39,813 bases of DNA from Blautia sp. (GCA_017463155.1 JAFTPT010000012.1:1-39813), one strand, 5' to 3'. Shown: positions 1 through 8,458, counted from the stretch's first letter. A program made the numbers and translations. Notes: a model not told the origin generated them from the letters alone.

Positions 1-1
1 C

Positions 2-427
2 AGCCAGTCCCCCAACACGCGGTCCGGCGGGCAGAAGCAGCGCGTGGCCATCGCGGGCGTTATGGCGATGCGGCCGAAGTGCATTGTGCTTGATGAGCCT
101 ACCGCCATGCTTGATCCGAACGGCCGCAGGGAAGTACTGCAGGCCGTGCAGGAGCTGAACCGGACCGAGGGAGTCACGGTGATCCTGATCACACATTATA
201 TGGAAGAAGTGATCGAAGCGGACCGGGTGTTCGTGATGGACGGCGGCGAAGTGGTCATGCAGGGGACACCCCGCGAGATCTTTTCGCAGGTGGACCGGCT
301 GAAGGAGCTCCGGCTTGACGTACCGCAGGTGACGCTTCTTGCCCATGAACTTAGGTTGTCCGGCGTGGATATCCCGGAGGGGATATTGACGGCGGAGGAA
401 CTGGCAGGTGCCTTATGTCGATCATGA
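2..427 (+). CDS. ecfA1: Energy-coupling factor transporter ATPase EcfA1, 3' part
   Basis: This is the C-terminal 141 residues of an ABC ATPase; the 5' end lies outside the window. The frame opens at base 2, and a GTG at 44 is internal rather than a start. Visible are the ABC signature (RSGGQKQR, with R where L is usual, residues 7-14 of the fragment), Walker [13 protein letters not shown] and an H-loop in LITHYMEE. The Walker A part is missing. It precedes a second ATPase and EcfT, the standard ecfA1-ecfA2-ecfT order. EcfA1 and EcfA2 form the heterodimer that drives vitamin and metal uptake by ECF importers at the inner face of the membrane. The assignment to A1 rests on gene order. Confidence 0.93.
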   Translation, partial: SQSPNTRSGGQKQRVAIAGVMAMRPKCIVLDEPTAMLDPNGRREVLQAVQELNRTEGVTVILITHYMEEVIEADRVFVMDGGEVVMQGTPREIFSQVDRLKELRLDVPQVTLLAHELRLSGVDIPEGILTAEELAGALCRS

Positions 428-1347
428 AGGAAACAAAAGAGCCTGTTCCGGCCGGAAAGCCGGGTGTAGAGGAGGCGTCGGCGGGCACGCTGGAGCTGAA
501 GGATGTTTCGTACGTCTACAGTGAAGGAACCGCCTATGAGATCCGGGCTCTTGATCATATCAGCCTTACCATGCCATCCGGGCAGTTTATCGGGATCATC
601 GGCCATACAGGCAGCGGGAAATCCACACTGATCCAGCACCTGAACGCCCTGATCCGTCCCACGGAGGGGCAGGTACTGTACAACGGACAGGATATCTGGG
701 CGGACGACTTTGACCGGAAAGAGCTCCGCGGCCAGGTAGGACTTGTCTTTCAGTATCCGGAGCACCAGCTGTTTGAGAATGACGTGCTGTCGGACGTGTG
801 CTTCGGTCCCATGAACCAGGGGCTTTCCAGAGAGGAAGCGGAGGAACAGGCAAAAAAAGCCCTCCTGCAGGTGGGCTTTAAAGAAAAGAATTTCAAAAAA
901 TCCCCGTTCGAGCTGTCCGGCGGACAGAAAAAACGGGTGGCGATCGCGGGTGTGCTCGCGATGAATCCCAGGGTCCTCGTACTGGATGAACCGACCGCCG
1001 GGCTTGACCCGAAGGGCCGGGATGAGATCCTGGACCAGATCGCCGGTCTTCACGAGGAAAGGGGCATCACCATTGTGCTCGTATCCCACAGTATGGAGGA
1101 TATGGCCCGCTATGCGTCCCGGCTGATCGTCATGGATCACGGGAAGGTCGCCTTTGACGATGTGCCGAAGGAGGTCTTCTCCCATTACAAGGAGCTGGAG
1201 CCGATGGGGCTGGCCGCGCCGCAGATCACCTATATCATGCAGACGCTGAAGGAGAGAGGACTTCCCGTGGATGAACGGGTGACGACCCTTCCGGAAGCGA
1301 GAGACAGCATCCTGGCCGCACTGCGGACGAGGGGAGGTGCCCTATGA
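415..1347 (+). CDS. ecfA2: Energy-coupling factor transporter ATPase EcfA2
   Basis: A complete 310-residue ABC ATPase. Walker A GHTGSGKS lies at residues 63-70, the signature LSGGQKKR at about 167, Walker [14 protein letters not shown] around 187-199 with the DE pair at 191-192, and the H-loop histidine at 225. The start overlaps the end of ecfA1 by 13 bases. ATG 415 follows an AGGTG at 404-408; ATG 424 in the same frame is an alternative. The first 25 residues are a non-conserved extension ahead of the ABC fold. The stop overlaps the ecfT start as ATGA, so translation is probably coupled. It pairs with EcfA1 and binds the coupling helices of EcfT. Confidence 0.95.
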   Translation: MSIMKETKEPVPAGKPGVEEASAGTLELKDVSYVYSEGTAYEIRALDHISLTMPSGQFIGIIGHTGSGKSTLIQHLNALIRPTEGQVLYNGQDIWADDFDRKELRGQVGLVFQYPEHQLFENDVLSDVCFGPMNQGLSREEAEEQAKKALLQVGFKEKNFKKSPFELSGGQKKRVAIAGVLAMNPRVLVLDEPTAGLDPKGRDEILDQIAGLHEERGITIVLVSHSMEDMARYASRLIVMDHGKVAFDDVPKEVFSHYKELEPMGLAAPQITYIMQTLKERGLPVDERVTTLPEARDSILAALRTRGGAL

Positions 1348-2150
1348 TACGGGATATCACCCTCGGACAGTATTATCCGTCGGGCTCGGTCCTGCACAGG
1401 CTGGATCCCCGGACCAAGTTTATCGGGACGCTGATCTTCATCGTCTCGGTCTTTCTGTTCCGGCGTGTGCCGGGCTATGCGGTGGCGACGCTGTTTCTCG
1501 GCGCGATGATCGTGATCTCGCGTGTCCCCGTGAAGTTCATCTTCAAGGGACTCAAGGCGATCTTTGTGATCCTGCTCTTCACGGCCGCGTTCAATATCCT
1601 GCTGACGCCGGGTGAGACCGTCCTCTGGAAATGGAAATTCCTGACGGTCACGAAGGAAGGCCTGGTGCTGGCGGCCCGCATGGCCGTACGGCTTGTATAC
1701 CTGGTGATCGGTTCGTCGCTGATGACGCTGACCACCACGCCAAACCAGCTGACGGACGGTCTTGAAAGGCTGCTCCGGCCGCTGAACAGGATCCATGTAC
1801 CCGTACATGAGATCTCCATGATGATGTCGATCGCGCTGCGCTTTATCCCGATCCTCCTGGAGGAAACGGACAAGATCATGAAAGCACAGATCGCCCGCGG
1901 CGCGGATTTTGAAAAAGGAAACATCATACAGAAGGCGAAGAACATGGTCCCGCTCCTGGTACCGCTGTTCATATCCGCCTTCCGCCGGGCTAACGACCTG
2001 GCCATGGCGATGGAAGCGCGCTGCTATCACGGCGGAGATCACCGCACACAGATGAAGCCGCTCAAATACAGCCGGCTGGATGTGATCGCTTACGTGATCC
2101 TGGCCGCTTATCTGGCAGTCGCGATCCTTTTCCGCGTGCTTGGCCTGTAA
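1344..2150 (+). CDS. ecfT: Energy-coupling factor transporter transmembrane protein EcfT
   Basis: A 268-residue polytopic membrane protein of the CbiQ/EcfT family. It starts with the family-typical stretch in which PRTKFIGT follows the first ten or so residues, then several hydrophobic helices (for example residues 30-60 and 70-90). Two cytoplasmic coupling-helix motifs are visible: ARG at 184-186 and the variant ARC at 225-227. These are the parts that contact EcfA1 and EcfA2. ATG 1344 overlaps the ecfA2 stop and has GGGAGGTG just upstream. EcfT joins the ATPases to interchangeable substrate-binding S components; one candidate S component is encoded at 31358. Another hydrophobic stretch ends the protein at about 245-268. 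Confidence 0.95.
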   Translation: MIRDITLGQYYPSGSVLHRLDPRTKFIGTLIFIVSVFLFRRVPGYAVATLFLGAMIVISRVPVKFIFKGLKAIFVILLFTAAFNILLTPGETVLWKWKFLTVTKEGLVLAARMAVRLVYLVIGSSLMTLTTTPNQLTDGLERLLRPLNRIHVPVHEISMMMSIALRFIPILLEETDKIMKAQIARGADFEKGNIIQKAKNMVPLLVPLFISAFRRANDLAMAMEARCYHGGDHRTQMKPLKYSRLDVIAYVILAAYLAVAILFRVLGL

Positions 2151-2162
2151 CAGGATGGAATC

Positions 2163-2900
2163 ATGAAACGTATCGGAATCATTGTAGCGTATGACGGGAC
2201 GCGGTATAACGGCTGGCAGATCCAGCCGAACGGGACCACCATACAGGGAATTTTGAATGAGACACTGTCGGACCTTCTGGAGGAGCCGATCGAGGTGATG
2301 GGGGCCAGCCGGACGGACGCGGGCGTGCACGCCCTCGGAAATGTGGCGGTGTTTGACACGAACAGCCGCATGCCGGGAGAAAAGATCTCCTACGCCCTGA
2401 ACCAGCGGCTGCCGGAGGATATCAGGATCCAGCTCTCCGAGGAGGTGGAGCCGGATTTCCATCCCAGGTACTGCGACAGCGAGAAGACCTACGTCTACCG
2501 GATCCTGAACCGGCATTTCCCGGTTCCCACGGAACGCCTGTATTCCTATTTTTATCATTACAAGCTGGATGTCAGTAAGATGCGGGAAGCAGCGTCCTAT
2601 GTGATCGGACAGCATGATTTTGCCAGCTTCTGCGGAGCGGGAGCCCAGGTGAAGTCCACCATCCGCACCATCACCGCCCTGACGGTCGACCGGGATAACG
2701 ACATGGTCACGATCCGCGTCAGCGGGACGGGGTTTCTGTATAATATGGTGAGGATCCTGGCGGGAACGTTGATCGAGATCGGGAACGAACAGTATCCGCC
2801 CGAGAGAATGAAAGAAATACTGGATGCCTGCAGCCGTGAGGCGGCAGGACCCACAGCGCCGGCCCATGGCCTGACGCTGGTGGGGATCAGTTATGATTGA
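2163..2900 (+). CDS. truA: tRNA pseudouridine(38-40) synthase TruA
   Basis: A 245-residue protein of the usual TruA length. The N-terminus (IGIIVAYDGTRYNGWQIQPN) is typical, and the catalytic aspartate is D52 in the motif ASRTDAGVHA. Later family blocks are GFLYNMVRILAGTLIEIG and the C-terminal APAHGLTLVGI. It isomerises uridines 38-40 in the anticodon arm of tRNAs. It sits 12 bases after ecfT behind an AGGATGG ribosome site, so it belongs to the same operon, as in many Firmicutes. Its last 10 bases overlap, tail to tail, the end of the cation-efflux gene on the other strand. Confidence 0.96.
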   Translation: MKRIGIIVAYDGTRYNGWQIQPNGTTIQGILNETLSDLLEEPIEVMGASRTDAGVHALGNVAVFDTNSRMPGEKISYALNQRLPEDIRIQLSEEVEPDFHPRYCDSEKTYVYRILNRHFPVPTERLYSYFYHYKLDVSKMREAASYVIGQHDFASFCGAGAQVKSTIRTITALTVDRDNDMVTIRVSGTGFLYNMVRILAGTLIEIGNEQYPPERMKEILDACSREAAGPTAPAHGLTLVGISYD

Positions 2901-4066
2901 TCAGATGTGCGGTCCACCTGGATCAGGACTTTGTAGTCGTGACCGGGGAGGGCCGCAATCTGTTCACGCATACGGCCGATGATCTCCTTGTCTGATTCCG
3001 GCCAGGAGTACGGGACCTCCAGGTCAAACAGCACCTTGCTGAAGGATTCCTTGTGAACAAGGCGGAAGTCGTGGACGTGGAAGAAAGGATCGATCCCGGC
3101 TGCCATTTCCTGTACCTGCTGCTTCAGCGAAAGAGCCTCTTCATCGTCCGTGACGATGGGGTCCATGTGGATCAGCACGGAACAGTGCAGCCGGTTGGAC
3201 ATCTCGTGCTCGATATGGTCGATCTGTTCGTGCACGCTCTGGATGTCGCCGTCGGCGGGAACCTCGGCATGGAAGGTGACCATGACGTTGTCAGGCCCGT
3301 AATTGTGGACCGTGATATCGTGAACGCCGCTCACCAGTGAGTGGGAGGTGGCGATCTCCTCGACCTTATTAATGAAATCCCTGTCCGGAGCCTGTCCGAG
3401 CAGCGGATCCGCGGTACTTTTCAGCGTGCGGATCCCGGTGATGAAGATCAGGACACCGATCACGGTACCCATCCATCCGTCGAGATGAAGGCCGGTGATC
3501 TTTGCGAGAATAGATACCAGAAGTACGGCCGTCGTGGAAACGGCGTCACTGACGGAATCCATAGCCGTCGCCTCCATGGCCGGGCTGTCAAGCTGTTTTC
3601 CAAGGGAGTGATTGTACCAGTACATGTAGAGCTTGACAAGGATGGAGATCACGAGAAAGACGACCGCCAGTGTGTCAAAAACTGTTTCCTGCGGGTGGAT
3701 GATCCGGGTGACGGATTCCTTGATGAGTTCAAAGCCCATGATGAGGATCGCTACGGACACCAGCAGGCCGGAGATGTATTCCATCCGGCCGTGGCCGAAG
3801 GGGTGTTCTTTATCCGGCTTCTGGGCGGCCATCCGGAATCCGAACAGTGTGATCGCCGATGTGCCGGCATCGGACAGGTTGTTGAAGGCGTCCGCCGTGA
3901 TGGAGATGGAGCCGGTAACGGTACCTGCAGCCCACTTCATCAGGAACAGACAAACATTCAAAAAAATGCCGACGGCACCGGTCAGTATTCCGTATCGCAG
4001 CCGGACAGCGGTATCGGATCGTGTATTGGATTCCCGGATAAAGATCCGGGCAAGCAGACGGATCAT
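2891..4066 (-). CDS. Cation diffusion facilitator (CDF) family metal efflux transporter
   Basis: A 391-residue CDF/ZitB-type protein that exports divalent metals (Zn, Fe, Mn or Co) in exchange for protons. The start at 4066 is chosen because it has AGGAGG five bases upstream; an in-frame TTG at 4087 has none. The membrane half carries the metal-site motif DAFNNLSDAGTS near residue 63, the loop block HPFGHGRMEYISG, and later a second D-containing helix (TAMDSVSDAVST). The cytoplasmic C-terminal domain (after about residue 210) has the ferredoxin-like dimerisation fold with HDITVHNYG and conserved histidines. The metal cannot be predicted reliably. It lies convergently between truA and rplM, which are usually adjacent, so it is probably an insertion into that operon. 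Confidence 0.93.
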   Translation of the reverse strand: MIRLLARIFIRESNTRSDTAVRLRYGILTGAVGIFLNVCLFLMKWAAGTVTGSISITADAFNNLSDAGTSAITLFGFRMAAQKPDKEHPFGHGRMEYISGLLVSVAILIMGFELIKESVTRIIHPQETVFDTLAVVFLVISILVKLYMYWYNHSLGKQLDSPAMEATAMDSVSDAVSTTAVLLVSILAKITGLHLDGWMGTVIGVLIFITGIRTLKSTADPLLGQAPDRDFINKVEEIATSHSLVSGVHDITVHNYGPDNVMVTFHAEVPADGDIQSVHEQIDHIEHEMSNRLHCSVLIHMDPIVTDDEEALSLKQQVQEMAAGIDPFFHVHDFRLVHKESFSKVLFDLEVPYSWPESDKEIIGRMREQIAALPGHDYKVLIQVDRTSDQS

Positions 4067-4112
4067 AGCAGCCTCCTGTGCGTTCAAAAATGAATCAGAT
4101 GATATTCTGAGT

Positions 4113-4141
4113 ATGATAGCATAAAGTCAATGGAATGACAA
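4113..4141 (-). promoter_or_regulatory. Promoter of the CDF transporter gene
   Basis: On the minus strand TTGTCA (rc of 4136-4141) and TATCAT (rc of 4113-4118) are separated by exactly 17 bases. Each matches the sigma-70/SigA consensus at five of six positions, and the site lies about 47 bases upstream of the chosen start. Confidence 0.6.
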
Positions 4142-4240
4142 TAAGCAAAACACGGAAAGTGTGCCATGTACCTGATAAAATGCAACAGGAAAACAGCAGG
4201 TTTTCCTTGAATTTCCGTTGTTTTTTCTGATAAAAAAATG

Positions 4241-4269
4241 TTGACACGAGGAAGCCGATATACTATAAT
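4241..4269 (+). promoter_or_regulatory. SigA promoter of rplM-rpsI
   Basis: TTGACA at 4241-4246 and TATAAT at 4264-4269 are both consensus-perfect with a 17-base spacer. Transcription should begin near 4276, giving a leader of about 155 bases before rplM. This strong promoter fits a ribosomal-protein operon. Confidence 0.88.
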
Positions 4270-4275
4270 TTACCA

Positions 4276-4431
4276 GTGTGACGCAGCACGCCCTGTTTGC
4301 GGCCAATAGCCCCGGCAGCTTACAGTGACAGCGGTTTCGGACATTTCCGCGGATTCGTGCTGGAGAACGCATTTTTTGTGTGCGGTTTTTCCGCAGATTG
4401 CATATTGATATCAAGTACAGGAGGTAAGACC
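4276..4431 (+). promoter_or_regulatory. Structured 5' leader of rplM (candidate L13 leader)
   Basis: About 155 untranslated bases separate the predicted transcription start from the rplM ATG. The leader contains short complementary segments, clearest at 4381-4385/4391-4395 (TGCGG, five T, CCGCA), and ends in an AGGAGG ribosome site (4419-4424). L13 leader RNAs that feed back on rplM-rpsI are known in Firmicutes. I infer the same role from position and length, not from a matched consensus. Confidence 0.45.
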
Positions 4432-4860
4432 ATGAAGTCTTATATGGCTAATCCAGATAAAATCGAGAGAAAATGGTACGTAGTTGACGCGAGCGGATGC
4501 ACCCTTGGCCGCCTGGCAACCGGGATCGCCACCGTGCTTCGCGGCAAGAACAAGCCGGAGTTTACTCCCTTTGTTGATACCGGCGATTACGTGATCGTTA
4601 TCAACGCAGACAAAGTCAAGGTGACCGGCAAGAAGCTGGACCAGAAGATCTACTACAATCATTCCGAGTATGTCGGCGGCATGAAAGAGACCACTCTTCG
4701 TGAGATGATGGCCAAGAAGCCGGAAAAGGTCATCGAGCTTGCTGTTAAGGGCATGCTCCCCAAGGGACCGCTGGGAAGAACGATGTACCGGAAACTGTTC
4801 GTCTATGCCGGACCGGAGCACAACCATGCAGCTCAGAAGCCGGAAGCTTTAACATTTTGA
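4432..4860 (+). CDS. rplM: 50S ribosomal protein L13
   Basis: A 142-residue protein, the standard bacterial L13 length. Recognisable blocks are [17 protein letters not shown] near residue 14, the [18 protein letters not shown] block around 110-127 and the C-terminal HNHAAQKPE. The start at 4432 is fixed by GGAGG eight bases upstream and by alignment with the family; the frame stays open upstream to an ATG at 4297, but that extension lies in the leader. L13 assembles early on 23S rRNA. rpsI follows after 17 bases in the same transcript. Confidence 0.98.
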   Translation: MKSYMANPDKIERKWYVVDASGCTLGRLATGIATVLRGKNKPEFTPFVDTGDYVIVINADKVKVTGKKLDQKIYYNHSEYVGGMKETTLREMMAKKPEKVIELAVKGMLPKGPLGRTMYRKLFVYAGPEHNHAAQKPEALTF

Positions 4861-4877
4861 TTAGGAGGTAGAAAACA

Positions 4878-5270
4878 TTGGCTAGCGCAAAATTCTACGG
4901 AACAGGAAGAAGAAAAAAATCCATCGCGAGAGTTTATCTGACTCCGGGAACCGGTGTGATCACCATCAATAAGAGAACCATCGATGACTATTTCGGACTT
5001 GACACCCTGAAGGTGATCGTCCGTCAGCCGCTGGTCGCTACCGAGACCGAAGGCAAATTCGACATCCTTGTCAATGTTCATGGCGGCGGCTATACCGGCC
5101 AGGCCGGCGCGATCCGCCACGGCATCTCCCGTGCCCTTCTTGAGGCTGATGCCGACTACAGACCTGTACTCAAGGCCGCGGGCTTCCTTACCCGTGATCC
5201 GCGTATGAAAGAGCGTAAGAAATACGGCCTCAAAGCGGCTCGTAGAGCACCTCAGTTCTCCAAGAGATAA
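4878..5270 (+). CDS. rpsI: 30S ribosomal protein S9
   Basis: A 130-residue S9 with the family N-terminus ([17 protein letters not shown]), the [20 protein letters not shown] block and the invariant basic C-terminus ending QFSKR, which reaches the P-site tRNA. It starts at TTG 4878, with AGGAGGT eight bases upstream; no in-frame ATG is available nearby, so the TTG start is well supported. It is the last gene of the rplM operon and is followed by a strong terminator. Confidence 0.98.
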   Translation: MASAKFYGTGRRKKSIARVYLTPGTGVITINKRTIDDYFGLDTLKVIVRQPLVATETEGKFDILVNVHGGGYTGQAGAIRHGISRALLEADADYRPVLKAAGFLTRDPRMKERKKYGLKAARRAPQFSKR

Positions 5271-5291
5271 TCGAGACCAACAAACACGCGA

Positions 5292-5325
5292 AAAACCCCG
5301 GAAATACGCCATTTCCGGGGTTTTC
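5292..5325 (+). terminator. Rho-independent terminator after rpsI
   Basis: A perfect 14-bp inverted repeat (5292-5305 with 5311-5324; core CCCCGGAAAT / ATTTCCGGGG) with a 5-base loop. It is flanked by A's on the left and T's on the right, so it could stop transcription from either side. Confidence 0.93.
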
Positions 5326-5380
5326 TTATGCCCAAAGAGAATAATTGGAATAACAAGATCGGCGCCAAGCCGCTTCCCGC

Positions 5381-5409
5381 TTGATTTTCTTCCGCGCATA
5401 GAATATAAT
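5381..5409 (+). promoter_or_regulatory. Promoter upstream of the methyltransferase pseudogene
   Basis: TTGATT (5381-5386) and a perfect TATAAT (5404-5409) lie 17 bases apart. It would drive the pseudogene at 5500 and the methyltransferase and hydrolase genes behind it. Confidence 0.6.
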
Positions 5410-5499
5410 AAAAAATCAGTTAGAGACAGCTAACCAGTATGGCAGAGCATCCGAAGGAACATGCGGAAGAGATAGAGGCGTTTATCTGGGGGGATCGGA

Positions 5500-5957
5500 A
5501 TGTTTTGGGATAATGTGGCCGGTGTATATGATGTATTCGTCAATGTCATTAACAGGAAAACACATCAGAAGCTGAAAGAGATCGTATCAGATCTGATTGA
5601 ACCGGATGACACGGTATTGGAATGTGCCTGCGGGACAATCCGATGACGGCGCTCAGTGAACTGAACCGCGCCTGCAAGGACAGTGGGATGCTGATCATTC
5701 CGACATATATGAATAAAGATCCGAAAGGAAAAACAAACAGGTTTTCCGATGCTTTCGGGAAAGCCGGGGCGGATTTCAAGCGGGAGTTTACCATGGAAAG
5801 CTACAGACAGTTTTTTCTTGACGCAGGGTATCCCGATGTGAAGGTCTCCCTGGCCGACGGACGTATTCCCTGTGCTGTGGCGGTCATGAGAAAGGCGTCA
5901 AAACATTTGTCAGCCGAACCTGTGTATTTAAGGAGGATCGAAGATGGGACTGTTTAA
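5500..5957 (+). pseudogene. Class I SAM-dependent methyltransferase, internally deleted and frameshifted
   Basis: The 5' part starts at ATG 5500 behind a run of G's (5488-5493) and reads as a methyltransferase N-terminus up to the SAM-binding glycine motif (VLECACGT), then stops at a TGA at 5642. The 3' part continues in another frame from about 5640 (ALSELNRACKDSGMLIIPTY, later ADGRIPCAVAVMRK), which is the C-terminal strand region of the same family. The middle of the Rossmann domain, roughly 70 or more residues, is missing. The simplest reading is one out-of-frame internal deletion around 5632-5645. The remnant of the 3' frame runs into the next gene by 14 bases. The protein is almost certainly not functional. 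Confidence 0.8.
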
Positions 5958-6567
5958 AAACTATGTGAGTCAGACCCGGAAACCGGAAGGATTCTTAGGG
6001 AAGATGATGCTGGGCGGAATGAACTCCGGACATGCGAAGCTGGCAGACTGGGGTTTTACACATTTGCCTGCAATGACCCCGGAAAGTGCAGCAGACTTAG
6101 GCTGTGGAGGCGGACGGAACGCCGGGGAACTGCTAAATAAGTACCCGAAAGCACATGTGACAGCTGTCGACTATTCCGAGCTGTCTGTAAGAAAGGCAAA
6201 GGACTACAACAAGGCCATGATCGAAGCGGGCCGGTGCGAAGTCCTGCAGGGAGACGTATCCGATCTTCAGCTTCCGAAGGAGACTTTTGATCTGGCAACC
6301 GCCTTTGAAACGATCTATTTCTGGCCGGGGCTGGAGAAGTGCTTTTCTCAGGTCGCAAAGGTACTCAAGCCCGGCGGCTATTTCATGATCTGCAATGAGT
6401 CCGACGGGACCGATCCTACGAGCCTCAAGTTTGAAAAGATCATTGACGGCATGAGGAATTATACGGCGGAGGAGATCGAAGCAGCGCTGAGGGCTGCGGG
6501 CTTTTCGGAAGTCACGAACGATCACCACCCGTCCAAACCCTGGATCACGGTGCTGGCGAGGAAATAA
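5944..6567 (+). CDS. Class I SAM-dependent methyltransferase
   Basis: A 207-residue methyltransferase. Motif I is AADLGCGGGRNAGEL around residues 49-63, an acidic residue ends strand 2 (AVDYSELS), motif II/III is GDVSDLQLPKETFDLATAFE, and the post-I block VLKPGGYFMI is clear. An AGGAGG lies eight bases upstream of ATG 5944. It most resembles small-molecule methyltransferases of the UbiE/ubiquinone-menaquinone type, but nothing nearby names the substrate, and menaquinone genes are absent. It follows, and slightly overlaps, a broken paralogous methyltransferase. The next full gene, an ATC-hydrolase-family protein, is probably cotranscribed. Confidence 0.9.
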   Translation: MGLFKNYVSQTRKPEGFLGKMMLGGMNSGHAKLADWGFTHLPAMTPESAADLGCGGGRNAGELLNKYPKAHVTAVDYSELSVRKAKDYNKAMIEAGRCEVLQGDVSDLQLPKETFDLATAFETIYFWPGLEKCFSQVAKVLKPGGYFMICNESDGTDPTSLKFEKIIDGMRNYTAEEIEAALRAAGFSEVTNDHHPSKPWITVLARK

Positions 6568-6575
6568 GCGGAAAA

Positions 6576-6644
6576 ATGGTCACTCTGATCCTGACACTGC
6601 CTTTTGCGGCGCTGCTTATAGCCTGGGTCTGCACCCTGTTCTGA
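6576..6644 (+). CDS. Possible 22-residue hydrophobic peptide
   Basis: A short frame between two real genes encodes one membrane-spanning stretch (VTLILTLPFAALLIAWVCTL). The upstream GCGGAAAA is a weak ribosome site. It may be a small membrane peptide or the leftover of a larger gene. I do not recognise a family, and expression is unproven. Confidence 0.25.
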   Translation: MVTLILTLPFAALLIAWVCTLF

Positions 6645-6661
6645 ACATAGAGGTGAACTGG

Positions 6662-7294
6662 ATGAAATACGCTGGAATGCCAATGGGCATGTGGCTTCTG
6701 TTTGCCGGATCCTTCCGGAAACAGCTGTCGGCGGTTTACGGGTATGATCCTGAAACGGCCACGGCGATCACTAACAAAGCAAAGCACAATTATAAAGAGA
6801 TAATCAGCCGGCTTCCGGAATTCGAGAAGGCTGACCGGTTCCAGATGAATATAGTAAATTGCGCCATGCTTTCCGCGTTCCTGCTGAATCTGCCGGAAAG
6901 ACCGACGGTGGAAGAGACAACGGAATACTATCGCACATCCATGATGACCGCTCCCATGAAGTGGTTTTGCCGGATGAGCGGAAAGAAGAAATTCAGCGAC
7001 AAGGACCTTCAGGGGATGAAGGATACAGCCTCACTCCGCGCCGCGGACCGGAACCCGTATTCCTGGAACATGGAATATCTTCCCTATCCGGACGGGAGCG
7101 GCTATGAAGCGCGGTTTACGACCTGCGGCATCTGCACGCTGATGAAGGAACTGGGACTCTTTGAGCTGCTTCCTGCCATGTGCCGTCTCGACTATACTAT
7201 GAGCGAGGCAGGCGGCGCATCGGAATTTGTGCGGAAATACACATTGGCTTCCGGCGGCCCGTATTGTGATTGCGGGTACAAGAAGCTAAAATGA
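6662..7294 (+). CDS. L-2-amino-thiazoline-4-carboxylic acid (ATC) hydrolase family protein
   Basis: A 210-residue protein with the C-terminal signature of the ATC hydrolase family (PF14196): TTCGICTLMKELGLFELLP, MCRLDYTMSEA, then TLASGGPYCDCGY, with conserved cysteines and the DY pair. Named members open the thiazoline ring in the bacterial cysteine synthesis route of some Pseudomonas, but most Clostridia homologues have no tested function and are often beside methyltransferases, as here. ATG 6662 is preferred because AGAGGTG lies just upstream; GTG 6653 would leave no room for a ribosome site. The N-terminal half carries a hydrophobic stretch (MWLLFAG). Confidence 0.8.
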   Translation: MKYAGMPMGMWLLFAGSFRKQLSAVYGYDPETATAITNKAKHNYKEIISRLPEFEKADRFQMNIVNCAMLSAFLLNLPERPTVEETTEYYRTSMMTAPMKWFCRMSGKKKFSDKDLQGMKDTASLRAADRNPYSWNMEYLPYPDGSGYEARFTTCGICTLMKELGLFELLPAMCRLDYTMSEAGGASEFVRKYTLASGGPYCDCGYKKLK

Positions 7295-7496
7295 CGGGAT
7301 GATGACATAGTACACACTTCCTGGAAAGGCCATCTGCCGGATCGTCTGGTACATGGATGGCGAGAAGAAATAGAATGGGTAGGGAGACACTATGAAATAC
7401 GACGTCTGTGACTATTGGGTCGTCGGGGACAAAATCCGTGATCCGAAGTAGAGAGAGGTAAATTGTCCTCGTCCAGAAGAGAGAAAGGAATCAGAT
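7295..7496 (+). other. Degraded intergenic stretch with a 19-residue frame at 7392-7451
   Basis: No intact gene is seen. A short frame from ATG 7392 reads MKYDVCDYWVVGDKIRDPK. Its CDY and following residues resemble the extreme C-terminus of ATC-hydrolase proteins, so it may be the tail of a lost paralogue of the preceding gene. This is an inference from one short motif. Confidence 0.3.
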
Positions 7497-8363
7497 ATGG
7501 CACGAAAAGATTCGGAACATCAAAAGAAATCTATGAGTATGCTGTTCCGGGGAAAGGCGATCTTCAAACCGCTGAACACGGGCAGGATCGATGGGCACGT
7601 CAGCTGCGTCCGGGAGTGGATCGCCAACATCTTCTTCTATACGAAGAACGGCACCACCATCATGATCGATGCAGGCTACAACTATGCACGTTTGCAGGAA
7701 AAAATGGGCTGGCTGGATCTGAATCCGGCGACGATCCGGCATATCCTGATCACGCATCAGGATACGGATCACGTGGGCGCTCTGGAGCGGGACAGCGAGC
7801 TCCTGTTCAAAGATGCAAAGGTGTATATCGGGGAGATCGAAAACCGGTACCTGACCGGCGAGGTCAGGCGAAAGGTGTTTCATGGGGCATATAAGCTGCC
7901 GATGGTCAAAACGGATAACCGAAGGACGCTACTGAAAGACGGCGAAGTGTTCCAGATCGGAGACATTAAGATCGAATGCATTCTGGTTCCGGGGCATACC
8001 TGGGGGCACATGGTCTACCTGATCGATGACGAGTACCTTTTCACCGGAGATACGATCTGGTTCGGTGCGGACGGCGGCTACAGCTTCATCAGTACGCTGG
8101 CGGAGGACAACAAGCTGGCAGTACAGTCGCTTGGGAAGCTGGAGAAGAACCTCCGCGCAAGGCACCAGCCGATCAAGATCATTACCGGACATACCGGATG
8201 GACAGATGATCTGGACTTTGCCTTCCGGCATAGAACAGAGATCTGCAAACCGTTCACGAAGAAATATACGGATCCGTCCGCGCCCTACGACGGGTATATC
8301 GAAGACGATGATACGGAAGAGAGCGCAAGAAGTGTTCTTCTCAGAAAAGTGGCTGACAAATGA
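7497..8363 (+). CDS. Metallo-beta-lactamase (MBL) fold metallo-hydrolase
   Basis: A 288-residue single-domain MBL-fold hydrolase. Metal ligands follow the class pattern: HQDTDH at 87-92 (Asp in place of the second His of the usual HxHxDH), H167 in PGHTWGH, D185 in FTGDTIW and H232 in ITGHTG. The HxDxDH form also occurs in other MBL enzymes, so this is probably still a working dinuclear site. AGAGAAAGGA precedes the ATG at 7497. There is no signal peptide, so it acts in the cytoplasm. The substrate is unknown; it is not a convincing beta-lactamase. The stop overlaps the start of a short methyltransferase-like remnant. Confidence 0.9.
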   Translation: MARKDSEHQKKSMSMLFRGKAIFKPLNTGRIDGHVSCVREWIANIFFYTKNGTTIMIDAGYNYARLQEKMGWLDLNPATIRHILITHQDTDHVGALERDSELLFKDAKVYIGEIENRYLTGEVRRKVFHGAYKLPMVKTDNRRTLLKDGEVFQIGDIKIECILVPGHTWGHMVYLIDDEYLFTGDTIWFGADGGYSFISTLAEDNKLAVQSLGKLEKNLRARHQPIKIITGHTGWTDDLDFAFRHRTEICKPFTKKYTDPSAPYDGYIEDDDTEESARSVLLRKVADK

Positions 8364-8458
8364 AACCGGATTATAAAAACCGGGTACCGAAGAGCATGGT
8401 GTACGGGCTGACAGATGGAGCATCCGATCCGCTGAAAGAGGCAACTCCAACACATTAA
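8360..8458 (+). pseudogene. 32-residue remnant resembling a methyltransferase N-terminus
   Basis: The frame starts within the preceding stop codon (ATGA) and encodes MKPDYKNRVPKSMVYGL followed by a short unrelated tail. From memory, MKPDYKNW-PKGM is how a group of clostridial SAM methyltransferases begins; the rest of such a gene is absent. I therefore read it as a truncated gene fragment. It could instead be a genuine tiny protein coupled to the hydrolase. Confidence 0.4.

Noticed and set aside
1230-2867. Long minus-strand open frame (545 codons) across ecfT and truA
   Set aside because: It is the shadow of well-recognised plus-strand genes; its protein is low-complexity, rich in R, H, D and Q, and has no family features.
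4297-4431. N-terminal extension of L13
   Set aside because: It lies in the leader; the family starts at 4432 behind a strong ribosome site.
5439-5513. 24-codon frame before the methyltransferase pseudogene
   Set aside because: No ribosome site or family; too short to support.
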